From assembly GCA_947169395.1 (NCBI GenBank), contig CAMVPJ010000016.1:1-20869 (forward strand): a stretch of 20,869 nucleotides of DNA. Direction: 5' to 3'. The position numbers and the translations under genes were made by a program. The DNA comes from an uncultured Caryophanales bacterium (GTDB lineage Bacteria; Bacillota_I; Bacilli_A; RF39; UBA660). Below are positions 13,289 to 20,502 of the stretch, piece by piece; the stretch's first letter is position 1; each line of letters starts with the position of its first letter. The notes under the pieces were generated by a model. That model was not told the origin of the DNA and searched no databases. It saw only the letters and a program-made list of their open reading frames with translations.

Positions 13289-14272
13289 ATGAATAGCGAA
13301 ACGGAAAAAAAAGTAGAAGAAATAATGAATGACTTAGAAAAATTAAGAACAGTTAAAGGAAATAAATATGTAATTGATAATTTTGAAGATACAGTTATTA
13401 AATCAAAAAATCCAGAATTATCATATTATTTTATTAATACGCTTAAAGTTAACTATATTGAAGAGCATATAGAAAACATTATTAATAGTAAGAATAATAA
13501 ATTAATCTATGATACTATACCTTTAGATAATGTTGATTTACAAACTGAAGATAAACTAATTCAAACTATAGTTGATAGTAAAGATGCTTTTTATTGTTAT
13601 TTAATTGCTTATAATTATAATGGACAGAGGAATAATACAGAATTAGAACAAGCTGTATTAGATGCAAAAAATCCTGAGTTATGTTATAAATATGCATTAA
13701 ATATTGAAGGTGCAGATATAAAAGGACATGAGCAAGTTATTTTAGATAGTGGTAATGCAGAGTTGTGTTACAAGTTTGCTAAAGATATAAAAAATGCTAA
13801 TGTAAAAGCATTAGAGCAGGTTGTATTTAATAGTAATAACTTAGAATATATTACATTATTTGCTCTTGAGGTAAAGGGAGCTGATATTGCTTCACTTGCA
13901 ACAAAGGTATTACAAAGTAAAGATCCTCATTGGAATTATTTATTTGCATCTCAAGTGCCTAGCGCAGATATATTAAAGCACGGGAGTGTTGTTATTGAAA
14001 GTCTTAATGCCGAATATAATTTTGTATTTGCTAGGGATATTAAAGGAGCGGACATTATTAGGCACGAAAATGCAGTTGTTGAAAGTAAGAATATAGAGTA
14101 TATTTATCGATTTGCCCTTGATGTAAAAGAAGCAAATGTAGTAGAGTTAAGAAATGCTTTATTAGAAAATGCAAGTAAAGATGATTTAGATATTATATTT
14201 AATGATGAAGATTTTAATGAAAGATATCAAAATAGTATTATTAAGAATAAAATACTTAGTTTAAGTAAATAA
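13289..14272 (+). CDS. 28-residue-repeat protein of unknown function
   Basis: This 327-residue soluble protein is built almost entirely of helical repeats. Six consecutive units of exactly 28 residues run from residue 119 to 286, and three looser units (28-30 residues) from 32 to 118. The pattern is roughly LEQ-V-hhxSxNxEYxYxFAxDhKxADhxx, with Tyr/Phe-Ala and Lys-Gly-Ala-Asp as the most constant parts. The result should be a curved solenoid suited to binding protein, peptide or nucleic acid. I cannot match it to a named family; Sel1, TPR and HEAT have other periods. The start is ATG 13289, eight bases after GGGAG; TTG 13283 is in frame but too close to the site. It lies 20 bases behind glyS, so probably shares its T-box control, and ends at a strong terminator. 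Confidence 0.85.
   Translation: MNSETEKKVEEIMNDLEKLRTVKGNKYVIDNFEDTVIKSKNPELSYYFINTLKVNYIEEHIENIINSKNNKLIYDTIPLDNVDLQTEDKLIQTIVDSKDAFYCYLIAYNYNGQRNNTELEQAVLDAKNPELCYKYALNIEGADIKGHEQVILDSGNAELCYKFAKDIKNANVKALEQVVFNSNNLEYITLFALEVKGADIASLATKVLQSKDPHWNYLFASQVPSADILKHGSVVIESLNAEYNFVFARDIKGADIIRHENAVVESKNIEYIYRFALDVKEANVVELRNALLENASKDDLDIIFNDEDFNERYQNSIIKNKILSLSK
13643..14146 (+). repeat. Six in-frame 84-base coding repeats
   Basis: Residues 119-286 of the repeat protein, six units of 28 codons each. They are diverged at DNA level, so they are old or selected for divergence and not a recent tandem expansion. Confidence 0.8.
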
Positions 14273-14299
14273 AGAAAGGCTACAAACCTTTCTTTATTT
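14267..14299. terminator. Bidirectional terminator of repeat-protein gene and sspI
   Basis: AAATAAAGAAAGG (14267-14279), a 7-base loop and CCTTTCTTTATTT (14287-14299) form a perfect 13-bp stem. It overlaps the stop codons of both convergent genes. Confidence 0.88.
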
Positions 14300-14483
14300 T
14301 ATCTACAATACTTTTTTTCTCATCACTAGTTGAATTCTTCCATAAAATCTCTAAGAATACCCCTAAACCAGGTAGGGTAATCTCATCTGAATCTTTAATT
14401 GCACTCTCAATAGATTCAATTATTTCATCATTACTACTATCTTTAAAGTTTTCTTTAATACTTCTTCTAATATCTATATTCAT
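14280..14483 (-). CDS. sspI: Small acid-soluble spore protein SspI
   Basis: The 67-residue protein matches the SspI family: MNIDIRRSIKENF at the N terminus, the hallmark LPGLGVFLEILWKNS, and the end KSIVDKIKKGL. SspI is a minor small acid-soluble protein of the spore core, made in the forespore; its exact role is unclear. The start is ATG 14483 with GGTGA five bases upstream. The frame is open further upstream, but that extension would run through the promoter and the terminator of the preceding gene. A sigma-G-like promoter lies just upstream. It is convergent with the repeat-protein gene. Confidence 0.9.
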   Translation of the reverse strand: MNIDIRRSIKENFKDSSNDEIIESIESAIKDSDEITLPGLGVFLEILWKNSTSDEKKSIVDKIKKGL

Positions 14484-14497
14484 TTTATCACCTACTA

Positions 14498-14527
14498 AAT
14501 TATGTACACAATTTAAAATAATATACA
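14498..14527 (-). promoter_or_regulatory. Forespore-type (sigma-G) promoter of sspI
   Basis: On the minus strand TGTATA (14527-14522), a 17-base spacer and CATAATT (14504-14498), one mismatch from CATAMTA. The -35 box directly follows the T-run of the upstream terminator. Predicted start near 14491, at the GGTGA site. Confidence 0.6.
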
Positions 14528-14549
14528 AAAAACATGGTTTAAACCATGT
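14526..14549 (-). terminator. Terminator of the coat-like gene, containing its stop codon
   Basis: The perfect 18-base palindrome ACATGGTTTAAACCATGT (14532-14549) followed on the minus strand by a run of T residues. The TAA stop (14541-14539) of the gene lies in the loop. Confidence 0.75.
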
Positions 14550-14835
14550 AATAATTTGAATCTGTATAAGTATTATTATTTCCAGCATTATAACTTGGTG
14601 TATTATTTGTATTATTTACTTTCTTCTCTAAATTACTAACTCTATTTTCTAAATTATTTAATCTTCTTTCAATACTATTAATATCACTTGTATTCATATT
14701 TGTTTGATTATAATTGTAATATGGTAGTGGTTGTGGCATCATAGGTCCTGTGAATGCTGGATTTACCATATTTGGTACTCCGATACTTGGGTATACCGGA
14801 TACATATTATCATTACAATTTCTCTTATCTTTCAT
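14539..14835 (-). CDS. Asn/Tyr/Pro-rich protein with coiled coil, spore-coat-like
   Basis: The 98-residue protein has three parts: a Pro/Met/Asn/Tyr-rich N terminus (MYPVYPSIGVPNMVNPAFTG), a short coiled coil with heptad leucines (about 53-75, SIERRLNNLENRVSNLEKKV) and an Asn/Thr/Tyr-rich tail. There is no signal peptide or membrane segment. Low-complexity tyrosine- and asparagine-rich proteins with short coiled coils are common in spore coats, and it is followed by sspI, so coat or crust is a reasonable guess, but no family is recognised. ATG 14835 follows GGAGGAG closely; an in-frame ATG at 14850 has no site. Its promoter region contains a mother-cell-type -10 box and it has its own terminator. 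Confidence 0.75.
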   Translation of the reverse strand: MKDKRNCNDNMYPVYPSIGVPNMVNPAFTGPMMPQPLPYYNYNQTNMNTSDINSIERRLNNLENRVSNLEKKVNNTNNTPSYNAGNNNTYTDSNYYMV

Positions 14836-14852
14836 AACTCCTCCGTTCATAG

Positions 14853-14861
14853 TATTATATG
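14853..14861 (-). promoter_or_regulatory. -10 box of the coat-like gene, sigma-E/K or sigma-A type
   Basis: On the minus strand CATATAATA fits CATANNNTA (sigma-K) and also contains TATAAT. An AC lies 15 bases upstream, one or two short of the usual sigma-K spacing, and no good sigma-A -35 is seen. Predicted start just before the GGAGGAG site. Confidence 0.4.
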
Positions 14862-14890
14862 CGAATAACTAGAAATGTTTAAAAATTTGG

Positions 14891-14919
14891 TTGAAACGCG
14901 ATTTAATATTTGCTATAAT
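14891..14919 (+). promoter_or_regulatory. Sigma-A promoter of trmB
   Basis: TTGAAA (14891-14896), a 17-base spacer and TATAAT (14914-14919). Predicted start about 14926, followed by AAGGAT and the trmB ATG. Confidence 0.8.
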
Positions 14920-14943
14920 ATCTATTGTTAAGGATTTGGTAGT

Positions 14944-15573
14944 ATGCGACTTAGAAATGTAAAAGATGCAAGTATGAAGATAGATGCATCAAATTATATA
15001 ATTAAAGATTACGAAGATTATAAAGGTAATTATAAAAGTATATTTAATAATAATAATAAATTGTGTATAGAAATAGGTATGGGCAAAGGGGACTTTATAA
15101 TAGGAATGGCTCGGAATAATCCTGATATTAACTATATCGGTATTGAAAAATATGATAGTGTAATGGTAAGAGCAGTAGAGAAGTTAGATGGGTTAGATTT
15201 ACAAAATCTAAAACTAATTAAGATGGATGCAGAATATATAGAAAATGTATTTGATAAGGAAATAGATACAATATATTTAAATTTCTCTGATCCTTGGCCT
15301 AAAGATAGACATGAGAAAAGACGACTTACATCGAATAATTTCTTAAAAAAATATGATAAATTATTTAAAGGTACTAAACATATAATCTTTAAAACAGATA
15401 ATAGAAAGTTGTTTGAGTATTCAATTAAGACTCTAACTGATTATGGATATACTATTAGCAATATTAGTCTTCATTTGCACAACGATGATATTCCTAACGT
15501 GGAAACTGAGTATGAAAAAAGGTTTTCTAGTTTAGGTTATCCAATATATATGATAGATGTTATAAAAGACTAG
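14944..15573 (+). CDS. trmB: tRNA (guanine(46)-N7)-methyltransferase TrmB
   Basis: TrmB uses S-adenosylmethionine to form m7G46 in the variable loop of tRNAs. The 209-residue protein has the typical N terminus MRLRNVKDAS, the cofactor-binding loop EIGMGKGDF (43-51), the acidic GIEKYD of the next strand, the family signature NFSDPWPKDRHEKRRL (113-128) and the closing TEYEKRF. The length is normal and all motifs are intact. ATG 14944 is preceded by AAGGAT and a near-consensus promoter. It is divergent from the coat-like gene. I see no classic terminator after it, only an inverted repeat at 15582-15610. Confidence 0.96.
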   Translation: MRLRNVKDASMKIDASNYIIKDYEDYKGNYKSIFNNNNKLCIEIGMGKGDFIIGMARNNPDINYIGIEKYDSVMVRAVEKLDGLDLQNLKLIKMDAEYIENVFDKEIDTIYLNFSDPWPKDRHEKRRLTSNNFLKKYDKLFKGTKHIIFKTDNRKLFEYSIKTLTDYGYTISNISLHLHNDDIPNVETEYEKRFSSLGYPIYMIDVIKD

Positions 15574-15581
15574 ACATATAC

Positions 15582-15610
15582 TTTACACTAAAATGATGTA
15601 AATGTGTAAA
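15582..15610. repeat. Short inverted repeat ahead of the lipoprotein operon
   Basis: TTTACAC (15582-15588) pairs with GTGTAAA (15604-15610); a second copy, TGTAAA (15597-15602), can pair with the same left arm. It lies just upstream of the -35 region, so it could be an operator. There is no T-run to make it a terminator. Confidence 0.4.
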
Positions 15611-15616
15611 AACATG

Positions 15617-15644
15617 TTTGAATTATAAATAATTCTGATATAAT
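15617..15644 (+). promoter_or_regulatory. Promoter of the lipoprotein/envelope operon
   Basis: TTTGAA (15617-15622), a 16-base spacer and TATAAT (15639-15644), the latter preceded by TGA as an extended -10. Predicted start about 15651, next to GGGAG. Confidence 0.6.
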
Positions 15645-15667
15645 GTAAGAAAGGGAGTATTGAATTT

Positions 15668-16270
15668 ATGAAGAAATGTATATTATTACTTTTAACTTTA
15701 ATACTAACTGGATGTTCAGTTGTTAGAATTGATACTAACAGTCTTGATAATATTGTTGATGTAGTTTTATCTAAGAATAATACTTTATATAATAAAGATG
15801 GACAAGGTTATAAGTATTATATTCCTAATGGAGTAACTCATATTGATACTGATGATCTATCACATACGCTATATTATAAGGGTGAGTATTTATACTTATA
15901 TGTAGATATAGTAAGTTATTATTATAAGAATAAGACTAATTATAAAAAGAATGATTATGCTTATTTTTCTAAAAAAATAGATAGAAATGATAAGACTGGA
16001 TATGTAGAAGTAATAAAGAAAGATGACTTGTATTATGTTAATTTTTATTATAACTATGCACGTATAGAAGCACTAGTTACTAAAGATAATTTAAGTAATA
16101 CAATACTTAATGCATCTTATATATTATCAACTATTAAGTATAATAAAGGTTTAATTAAGACAATGTTAGATGATGAATATTTAATTAATAAAGCAGGTAA
16201 ATATGATCTGTTTAAGACTAATGATAAAACAGAGAAGTTTGTTTTACAAAAAGAAAAAGAAGGAGATTGA
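15668..16270 (+). CDS. Lipoprotein of unknown function
   Basis: The 200-residue protein has a short lipoprotein signal peptide (KK, a leucine-rich core, lipobox LTGC with Cys16), so it should be lipid-anchored on the outer face of the membrane. The mature part is rich in Tyr, Lys and Asn, with beta-type stretches, and shows no enzyme motif. I do not recognise the family. The start is ATG 15668, ten bases after GGGAG. It heads a tightly spaced run of six genes ending at 20404, whose products are all envelope-linked, and the next ATG is two bases past its stop. Confidence 0.8.
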   Translation: MKKCILLLLTLILTGCSVVRIDTNSLDNIVDVVLSKNNTLYNKDGQGYKYYIPNGVTHIDTDDLSHTLYYKGEYLYLYVDIVSYYYKNKTNYKKNDYAYFSKKIDRNDKTGYVEVIKKDDLYYVNFYYNYARIEALVTKDNLSNTILNASYILSTIKYNKGLIKTMLDDEYLINKAGKYDLFKTNDKTEKFVLQKEKEGD

Positions 16271-16272
16271 TT

Positions 16273-17253
16273 ATGAAGTTTTTAGACAAAGTAAAAAATA
16301 TGTTTACAGAAGAAGTAGTAGAAGATGAAAAACCAAAGGATGAAGTTAAAGTTGAACAGATTATTCCTGATAAAAAGCAAGAGAAAGTTACTCGTGAAAG
16401 AGCAACTCGTGATTCTAGATCATATGATGAATTTGATGAAATTAAAATGCCAGAGAAGAAAGAAGAGAAAAAACCAGTATTCTTTACAGATGACGATTTC
16501 AATGATTTAGATAATTACTTTAAAAAAGCTGAACCTAAAAGAGATGTTAGAGAAACTAGAAGTAATAATGATAAATTCGATTTACATGAGAAGTATCGTG
16601 AAGTAGAAGAAAAAAATACTCGAGATACAAATTATGGTTATAATAATGTTGATTTAAAAACTGAGCCTAAGAAGAAAGATTATGATCCACTTAAGAGTGC
16701 GACTGAGTATTTAGAAAAATATAATGAAGAAAATGGTGGAGTTAAAGAGCCTTATCAAGGTAATACTAAAATAGAAACTAAGCCACCAAAGTTTAAACCT
16801 ACACCAATAATATCTCCTGTATATGGTATTTTAGATAAAAATTATCATAAAGAAGATATTGTTAGTAAAAATGATAAAAATTATAAATCAGTTGATGGAC
16901 TTAGTGTTGATTCAATAAGGGAAAAGGCTTATGGTACACTTGAAGATGAGTTAGAAAATACTTTGTTTGGTAGTAATTCAATTTTATTTAAAGATGAGAA
17001 TAAAACTAAGAGTAAGAAGGTTGATACTGATTTCTTTGAAGATTTAGAAGAAGAAGCAACACCAACTAAAACAGATACTGATTTAAGAGATTTAGAAAAT
17101 ATTACAATGGATATTGGTAAAGAGTTAGATAGTCTTCTTAATAAAGATAATAAAGAGGAGAAAAAAGAAGATACAAGTAGTTTTGATGACGATGATGATT
17201 TATTTAATCTAATTGATACTATGTATGATGGAGATGATGCATATGACGCTTGA
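16273..17253 (+). CDS. Acidic disordered protein with a conserved-looking short motif
   Basis: The 326-residue protein is dominated by Lys, Glu and Asp with few hydrophobic stretches, so most of it should be intrinsically disordered. Two parts stand out: KFLDKVKNMF at the N terminus, which could form an amphipathic membrane-binding helix, and FKPTPIISPVYGILDKNY (about 174-191), a hydrophobic, proline-framed island that looks like a docking motif. The end (DDDDLFNLIDTMYDG) is another acidic amphipathic segment. There is no membrane helix. It resembles scaffold or adaptor proteins of envelope machinery, but the function is unknown. The start is ATG 16273 behind AAGGAG; the next gene begins inside its end. 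Confidence 0.8.
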   Translation: MKFLDKVKNMFTEEVVEDEKPKDEVKVEQIIPDKKQEKVTRERATRDSRSYDEFDEIKMPEKKEEKKPVFFTDDDFNDLDNYFKKAEPKRDVRETRSNNDKFDLHEKYREVEEKNTRDTNYGYNNVDLKTEPKKKDYDPLKSATEYLEKYNEENGGVKEPYQGNTKIETKPPKFKPTPIISPVYGILDKNYHKEDIVSKNDKNYKSVDGLSVDSIREKAYGTLEDELENTLFGSNSILFKDENKTKSKKVDTDFFEDLEEEATPTKTDTDLRDLENITMDIGKELDSLLNKDNKEEKKEDTSSFDDDDDLFNLIDTMYDGDDAYDA

Positions 17254-17530
17254 TTTTAAAGAGTTTCTAATAATTGATTTAATACTTGCGTTATTAGTAC
17301 TTGTAATAATATTTATTATAATAGGCATAAAATTAATTAAGACAATATCTAAAGTTGATAAAACTCTAGAAGTTATTGATGAAAAGCTAACTAAGACTGA
17401 TAGTGTATTTAATGTATTTGAGAAAACTGGTTCATTTGTTGATCAGATAAGTGATAAAGTTATACTTTTGATTACAAATTTAATTAATAAGATTATAAAG
17501 AAAAGGAAAGGAAATGATTTAGATGAGTAA
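17243..17530 (+). CDS. DUF948-like small membrane protein
   Basis: The 95-residue protein has one N-terminal membrane helix (about 8-32) and a helical cytoplasmic part (LIKTISKVDKTLEVIDEKLT) ending in a basic tail, the layout of DUF948 proteins. These are commonly encoded next to YtxH proteins in Bacillota, as here, and have been linked to general stress; their function is not established. The start is ATG 17243, nine bases after GGAG; in-frame upstream codons lie inside the preceding gene and lack a site. It overlaps the preceding gene by 11 bases and the YtxH gene by eight. Confidence 0.75.
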   Translation: MTLDFKEFLIIDLILALLVLVIIFIIIGIKLIKTISKVDKTLEVIDEKLTKTDSVFNVFEKTGSFVDQISDKVILLITNLINKIIKKRKGNDLDE

Positions 17531-17930
17531 AAAAGGATTAGGAAAATTTATATTAGGAGCTGCTATAGGAGCAGGATTAGGTATTTTATTCGCACCACGT
17601 AGTGGGAAAGAAACTAGAAAAATGTTAAAAGATAAGATGGATGATTTAGTTAAAAAGGCTAAAGAATTAGATAAAGAAGAAGTAAAAGAAGCAGTGATTG
17701 CTAAAATTAATGAGATTAAAGAAGGAATTAAAAATCTTGATAAAGAAACTGCTATTGAGATTGCGAAAAAACAAGGTAAGAAGATTCGCGATAAAGCAGA
17801 AGATTTAGTAGAGTATGTAAAAGAAAAAGGAACTCCTGTTATGGAGAAAACTGCTGAATCTATACGTTCAAAGGCAATTGATGTAACTAAAGAAGTATTA
17901 AATAAACTAGAAAGTAAACAAGCAAAATAG
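17523..17930 (+). CDS. YtxH domain protein
   Basis: The 135-residue protein begins with a glycine-rich hydrophobic segment (about 7-23) followed by GILFAPRSGKETR, the YtxH signature. The rest is a long charged amphipathic helix region (about 30-130) able to form coiled coils. YtxH proteins are small membrane-associated proteins, general-stress induced in B. subtilis, with unknown biochemical role. It overlaps the DUF948 gene, its usual partner, and starts at ATG 17523 behind AAAGGA at a rather long distance, consistent with translational coupling. Confidence 0.88.
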   Translation: MSKKGLGKFILGAAIGAGLGILFAPRSGKETRKMLKDKMDDLVKKAKELDKEEVKEAVIAKINEIKEGIKNLDKETAIEIAKKQGKKIRDKAEDLVEYVKEKGTPVMEKTAESIRSKAIDVTKEVLNKLESKQAK

Positions 17931-17942
17931 GAAGTGTGTATT

Positions 17943-18377
17943 ATGAAAAATCTTTTGAAAAATAAAAAACTAGTTATTATTGGTAGTATCATTATTTTAA
18001 TTATCTTACTTTTTGTTTTTATTAAAGTTATTGGCGGTAATAAAAGTGTTTATGGCGATCGTTGTAGTGATAGTGATAATTATAAAATATCATCTAAAAC
18101 TATAAAGAAGGCTAAAGATACAATAAAGACTATTGATAAAGTTAATGATATTGATATATATACTAAGTTATGTAGTGTTAAAATAATTATTAATTTAAGT
18201 GAGGATGTAGATATAGAAACGGTTAAAAACATGTCTAATGAATTACTTAAAAACTTTAGTAAAAAAGAGTTAAAATACTATGATTTCTCATTATATGTAA
18301 CTAGTGATAACAAGGATAGTGAAGTATATCCTGTAAATGTTACAAGACATAATTCAAAAGATTCATTTGCTTGGTAG
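17943..18377 (+). CDS. Unknown single-pass membrane protein
   Basis: The 144-residue protein has a basic start, one membrane helix (about 10-30) and an outer domain of about 110 residues. The outer domain has two cysteines (near 41 and 80) that could form a disulphide, a helix rich in lysine, and a strand-like KIIINLSEDVDIETV segment. I do not recognise it. The start is ATG 17943, eight bases after AGGAAG; a GTG at 17934 overlaps that site. It lies between the YtxH gene and the GGDEF gene with gaps of 12 and 11 bases, so it is probably in the same operon. Confidence 0.72.
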   Translation: MKNLLKNKKLVIIGSIIILIILLFVFIKVIGGNKSVYGDRCSDSDNYKISSKTIKKAKDTIKTIDKVNDIDIYTKLCSVKIIINLSEDVDIETVKNMSNELLKNFSKKELKYYDFSLYVTSDNKDSEVYPVNVTRHNSKDSFAW

Positions 18378-18388
18378 TAAGGTGATTT

Positions 18389-20404
18389 ATGAAAAAGAAA
18401 AATAAAATAATAATATTAATATCAACTATATTAGTAATATTATCTTTGTTTTTTTTGTTTTATGTATTAAATAATAAAAAAGATACATTAACTATTGCAG
18501 AAAAACAATGGATAGATAATAATAAAACTAATGTAATAGATATATCAGTATTAAATGATGTTCCAGCTTTTACTTATAATGGTAATGGTGTTATATTTGA
18601 TTTTTTAAACTATGTATCTAAAAGTACTAATTTAAGTTTTAATCCGTCAGCCTTTAGAGTTGGGGATACTGATTTAAATAATTATTCATTTACTATTAAA
18701 GATAAGAGTGATTCTAATGATATCTTAGTTTATCGTGATAACTATGTAATGGTATTTAATAATACTAAAGTAATTAATAGTACTAGTGATGTTTCTAATA
18801 GTAAGATAGGTATATTAGAAACTGATGTAAATAGATTTACTAATTACTTTAATGATACTAATACATTTACAACATATAAGAGTGCATTAGAAATGGTTAA
18901 TAGTGCAAGTAATATGGATGCTTTAATACTGCTTAAGAGTGATATTACAAAGTATGCATCTAGTAAAGGTCTTGCTATATCATATGAGTTCTTATCAGAA
19001 ACTAAGGATTATGTTATTACCTTAAAAGGAGATACTAATCTTAATAGTGTATTAACTAAGTACTATAATAAATGGGCTAGAACTAACTTCAATAATTCAT
19101 ATAACAGTCATTTGCTTACTGATTATTATGATTTTAAGAGTGTACCTACATTAAAACAAACTGATATTAAATCTAAAACTTATGTTTATGGCTTTGTTGA
19201 AGATGGTATTTATGATAAACTTGGAAAAGGTAAACTTACTGGTATTAATAATTTAATATTAAAATCATTTAGTAATTTTGCAGGTGTTGAAATTAAGTAT
19301 AAAGAGTATGATACTATAGAAGAACTTGTTACTGATTATGAAAATGGCAAAGTAGATATTATGCTTAATAATAAAGATATTAGTATTAAGAAAGATTCAT
19401 TTATTACTAAGTCTGCTATTAATAGTAAGATGGTAGTATTATCTCCTTATAATAGGCATGTAAATGTAAAAAGTATTAGTGATTTAAAGAATTATAATGT
19501 AGTAACTGTTAAAAATAGTAAGATTGCAGGAATACTTAAAGATAGTGGTGTTAAGTATAATACATATCCTTCTATGCATAAATTAATTACATCTATGAAA
19601 TCAGATGAAGTTGTAGTTATTAACTTAGAAGATTTTGAGTATTATAAAACTCGTAATTTTAAAAATTATAAGGTAGATTCTATAGTTAGTGACATAGATT
19701 ATAACTTTATTATTAATAATTCTAATATTAATTCTACATTCGCAACACTATTTGATTTCTATACAAACTATATTAACATTAATAATGTAGTTGAAGATGG
19801 ATATAATACTATATCTTATAAAACAGTAGATTATTTCTATTTAATGTTAGTAATTATAATTATTATATTTGTGTTATTAATGCTTGCAATAGTAAATAAG
19901 ATTAGATTAATAATAAAAAAAATACGTAATTCAAAAAAATCTACTTTAACTAAAGAAGAAAAACTGAAATTTATAGATCAGTTAACATCACTTAAGAACA
20001 GAGCATACTTAAATAGTAAAGTAGAAGAGTGGGATGAATCTGAAGTATATCCACAATCAATTATTGTAATAGATTTAAATAATATTGCTTATATTAATGA
20101 TAATTATGGTAGAGAAGAAGGAGATAAAATAATATTACAGGCTGCTAATATACTAATTACTTCACAACTACCTAATACTGAAATAATTAGAACAGATGGT
20201 AATGAATTCTTAATCTATTTAGTTGGATATCCTGAGAAAACTGTTATTGCATATTTAAGAAAATTACAAAGATTATTTAAGAATCTTGATCATGGATTTG
20301 GGGCTGCAAGTGGTTATTCTATGATTGTGGATGCAATTAAAACATTTGATGATGCAGTTAATGAAGCTACAATAGATATGCGTAATAATAAAGATTCAAA
20401 TTAA
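18389..20404 (+). CDS. Membrane sensor with two solute-binding-like domains and a degenerate GGDEF domain
   Basis: The 671-residue protein has an N-terminal membrane helix (about 6-27), an outer region of about 450 residues that looks like two tandem type-3 solute-binding domains (a repeat of FDFLNYVSKSTNLSF-type and ILKSFSNFAGVEIKYKEYD-type segments), a second membrane helix (about 484-506) and a C-terminal GGDEF-like domain (about 525-668). That domain starts with DQLTSLKNR but the signature reads DGNEF (603-607) instead of GGDEF, and the metal-binding DxD reads DLN (562-564). Asp562 and Glu606 remain. Diguanylate cyclase activity is therefore doubtful; it may bind a nucleotide or act through dimerisation. 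It ends the envelope operon and has a terminator. Confidence 0.85.
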   Translation: MKKKNKIIILISTILVILSLFFLFYVLNNKKDTLTIAEKQWIDNNKTNVIDISVLNDVPAFTYNGNGVIFDFLNYVSKSTNLSFNPSAFRVGDTDLNNYSFTIKDKSDSNDILVYRDNYVMVFNNTKVINSTSDVSNSKIGILETDVNRFTNYFNDTNTFTTYKSALEMVNSASNMDALILLKSDITKYASSKGLAISYEFLSETKDYVITLKGDTNLNSVLTKYYNKWARTNFNNSYNSHLLTDYYDFKSVPTLKQTDIKSKTYVYGFVEDGIYDKLGKGKLTGINNLILKSFSNFAGVEIKYKEYDTIEELVTDYENGKVDIMLNNKDISIKKDSFITKSAINSKMVVLSPYNRHVNVKSISDLKNYNVVTVKNSKIAGILKDSGVKYNTYPSMHKLITSMKSDEVVVINLEDFEYYKTRNFKNYKVDSIVSDIDYNFIINNSNINSTFATLFDFYTNYININNVVEDGYNTISYKTVDYFYLMLVIIIIIFVLLMLAIVNKIRLIIKKIRNSKKSTLTKEEKLKFIDQLTSLKNRAYLNSKVEEWDESEVYPQSIIVIDLNNIAYINDNYGREEGDKIILQAANILITSQLPNTEIIRTDGNEFLIYLVGYPEKTVIAYLRKLQRLFKNLDHGFGAASGYSMIVDAIKTFDDAVNEATIDMRNNKDSN

Positions 20405-20411
20405 TTATTAG

Positions 20412-20435
20412 AACTGAGATTTATTCTCGGTTTTT
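20412..20435 (+). terminator. Terminator of the envelope operon
   Basis: AACTGAGA (20412-20419), loop TTTAT, TCTCGGTT (20425-20432, one G-T pair), then T residues. Confidence 0.8.
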
Positions 20436-20475
20436 ATTTGTAAAAAATAGGGTAGTAATTTAAGAAAAAATAGTA

Positions 20476-20481
20476 TATAAT
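20476..20481 (+). promoter_or_regulatory. -10 box of the YbjQ-family gene
   Basis: TATAAT at 20476-20481, immediately before an in-frame ATG (20482) that is therefore outside the mRNA. No good -35 is seen. It supports the start at 20503. Confidence 0.5.
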
Positions 20482-20502
20482 ATGGGCAAGAGAGGTGAGT
20501 TT

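Noticed and set aside
14532..14549. Palindrome as an operator or recombination site
   Set aside because: It is followed by a T-run at the end of a gene and is explained as a terminator.
14484..14588. 35-residue N-terminal extension of SspI
   Set aside because: It would run through the sigma-G-like promoter and the preceding gene's terminator; the family starts at MNIDIRR.
18389..20404. Active diguanylate cyclase
   Set aside because: The signature is DGNEF and the metal site DLN, so I do not claim catalytic activity.
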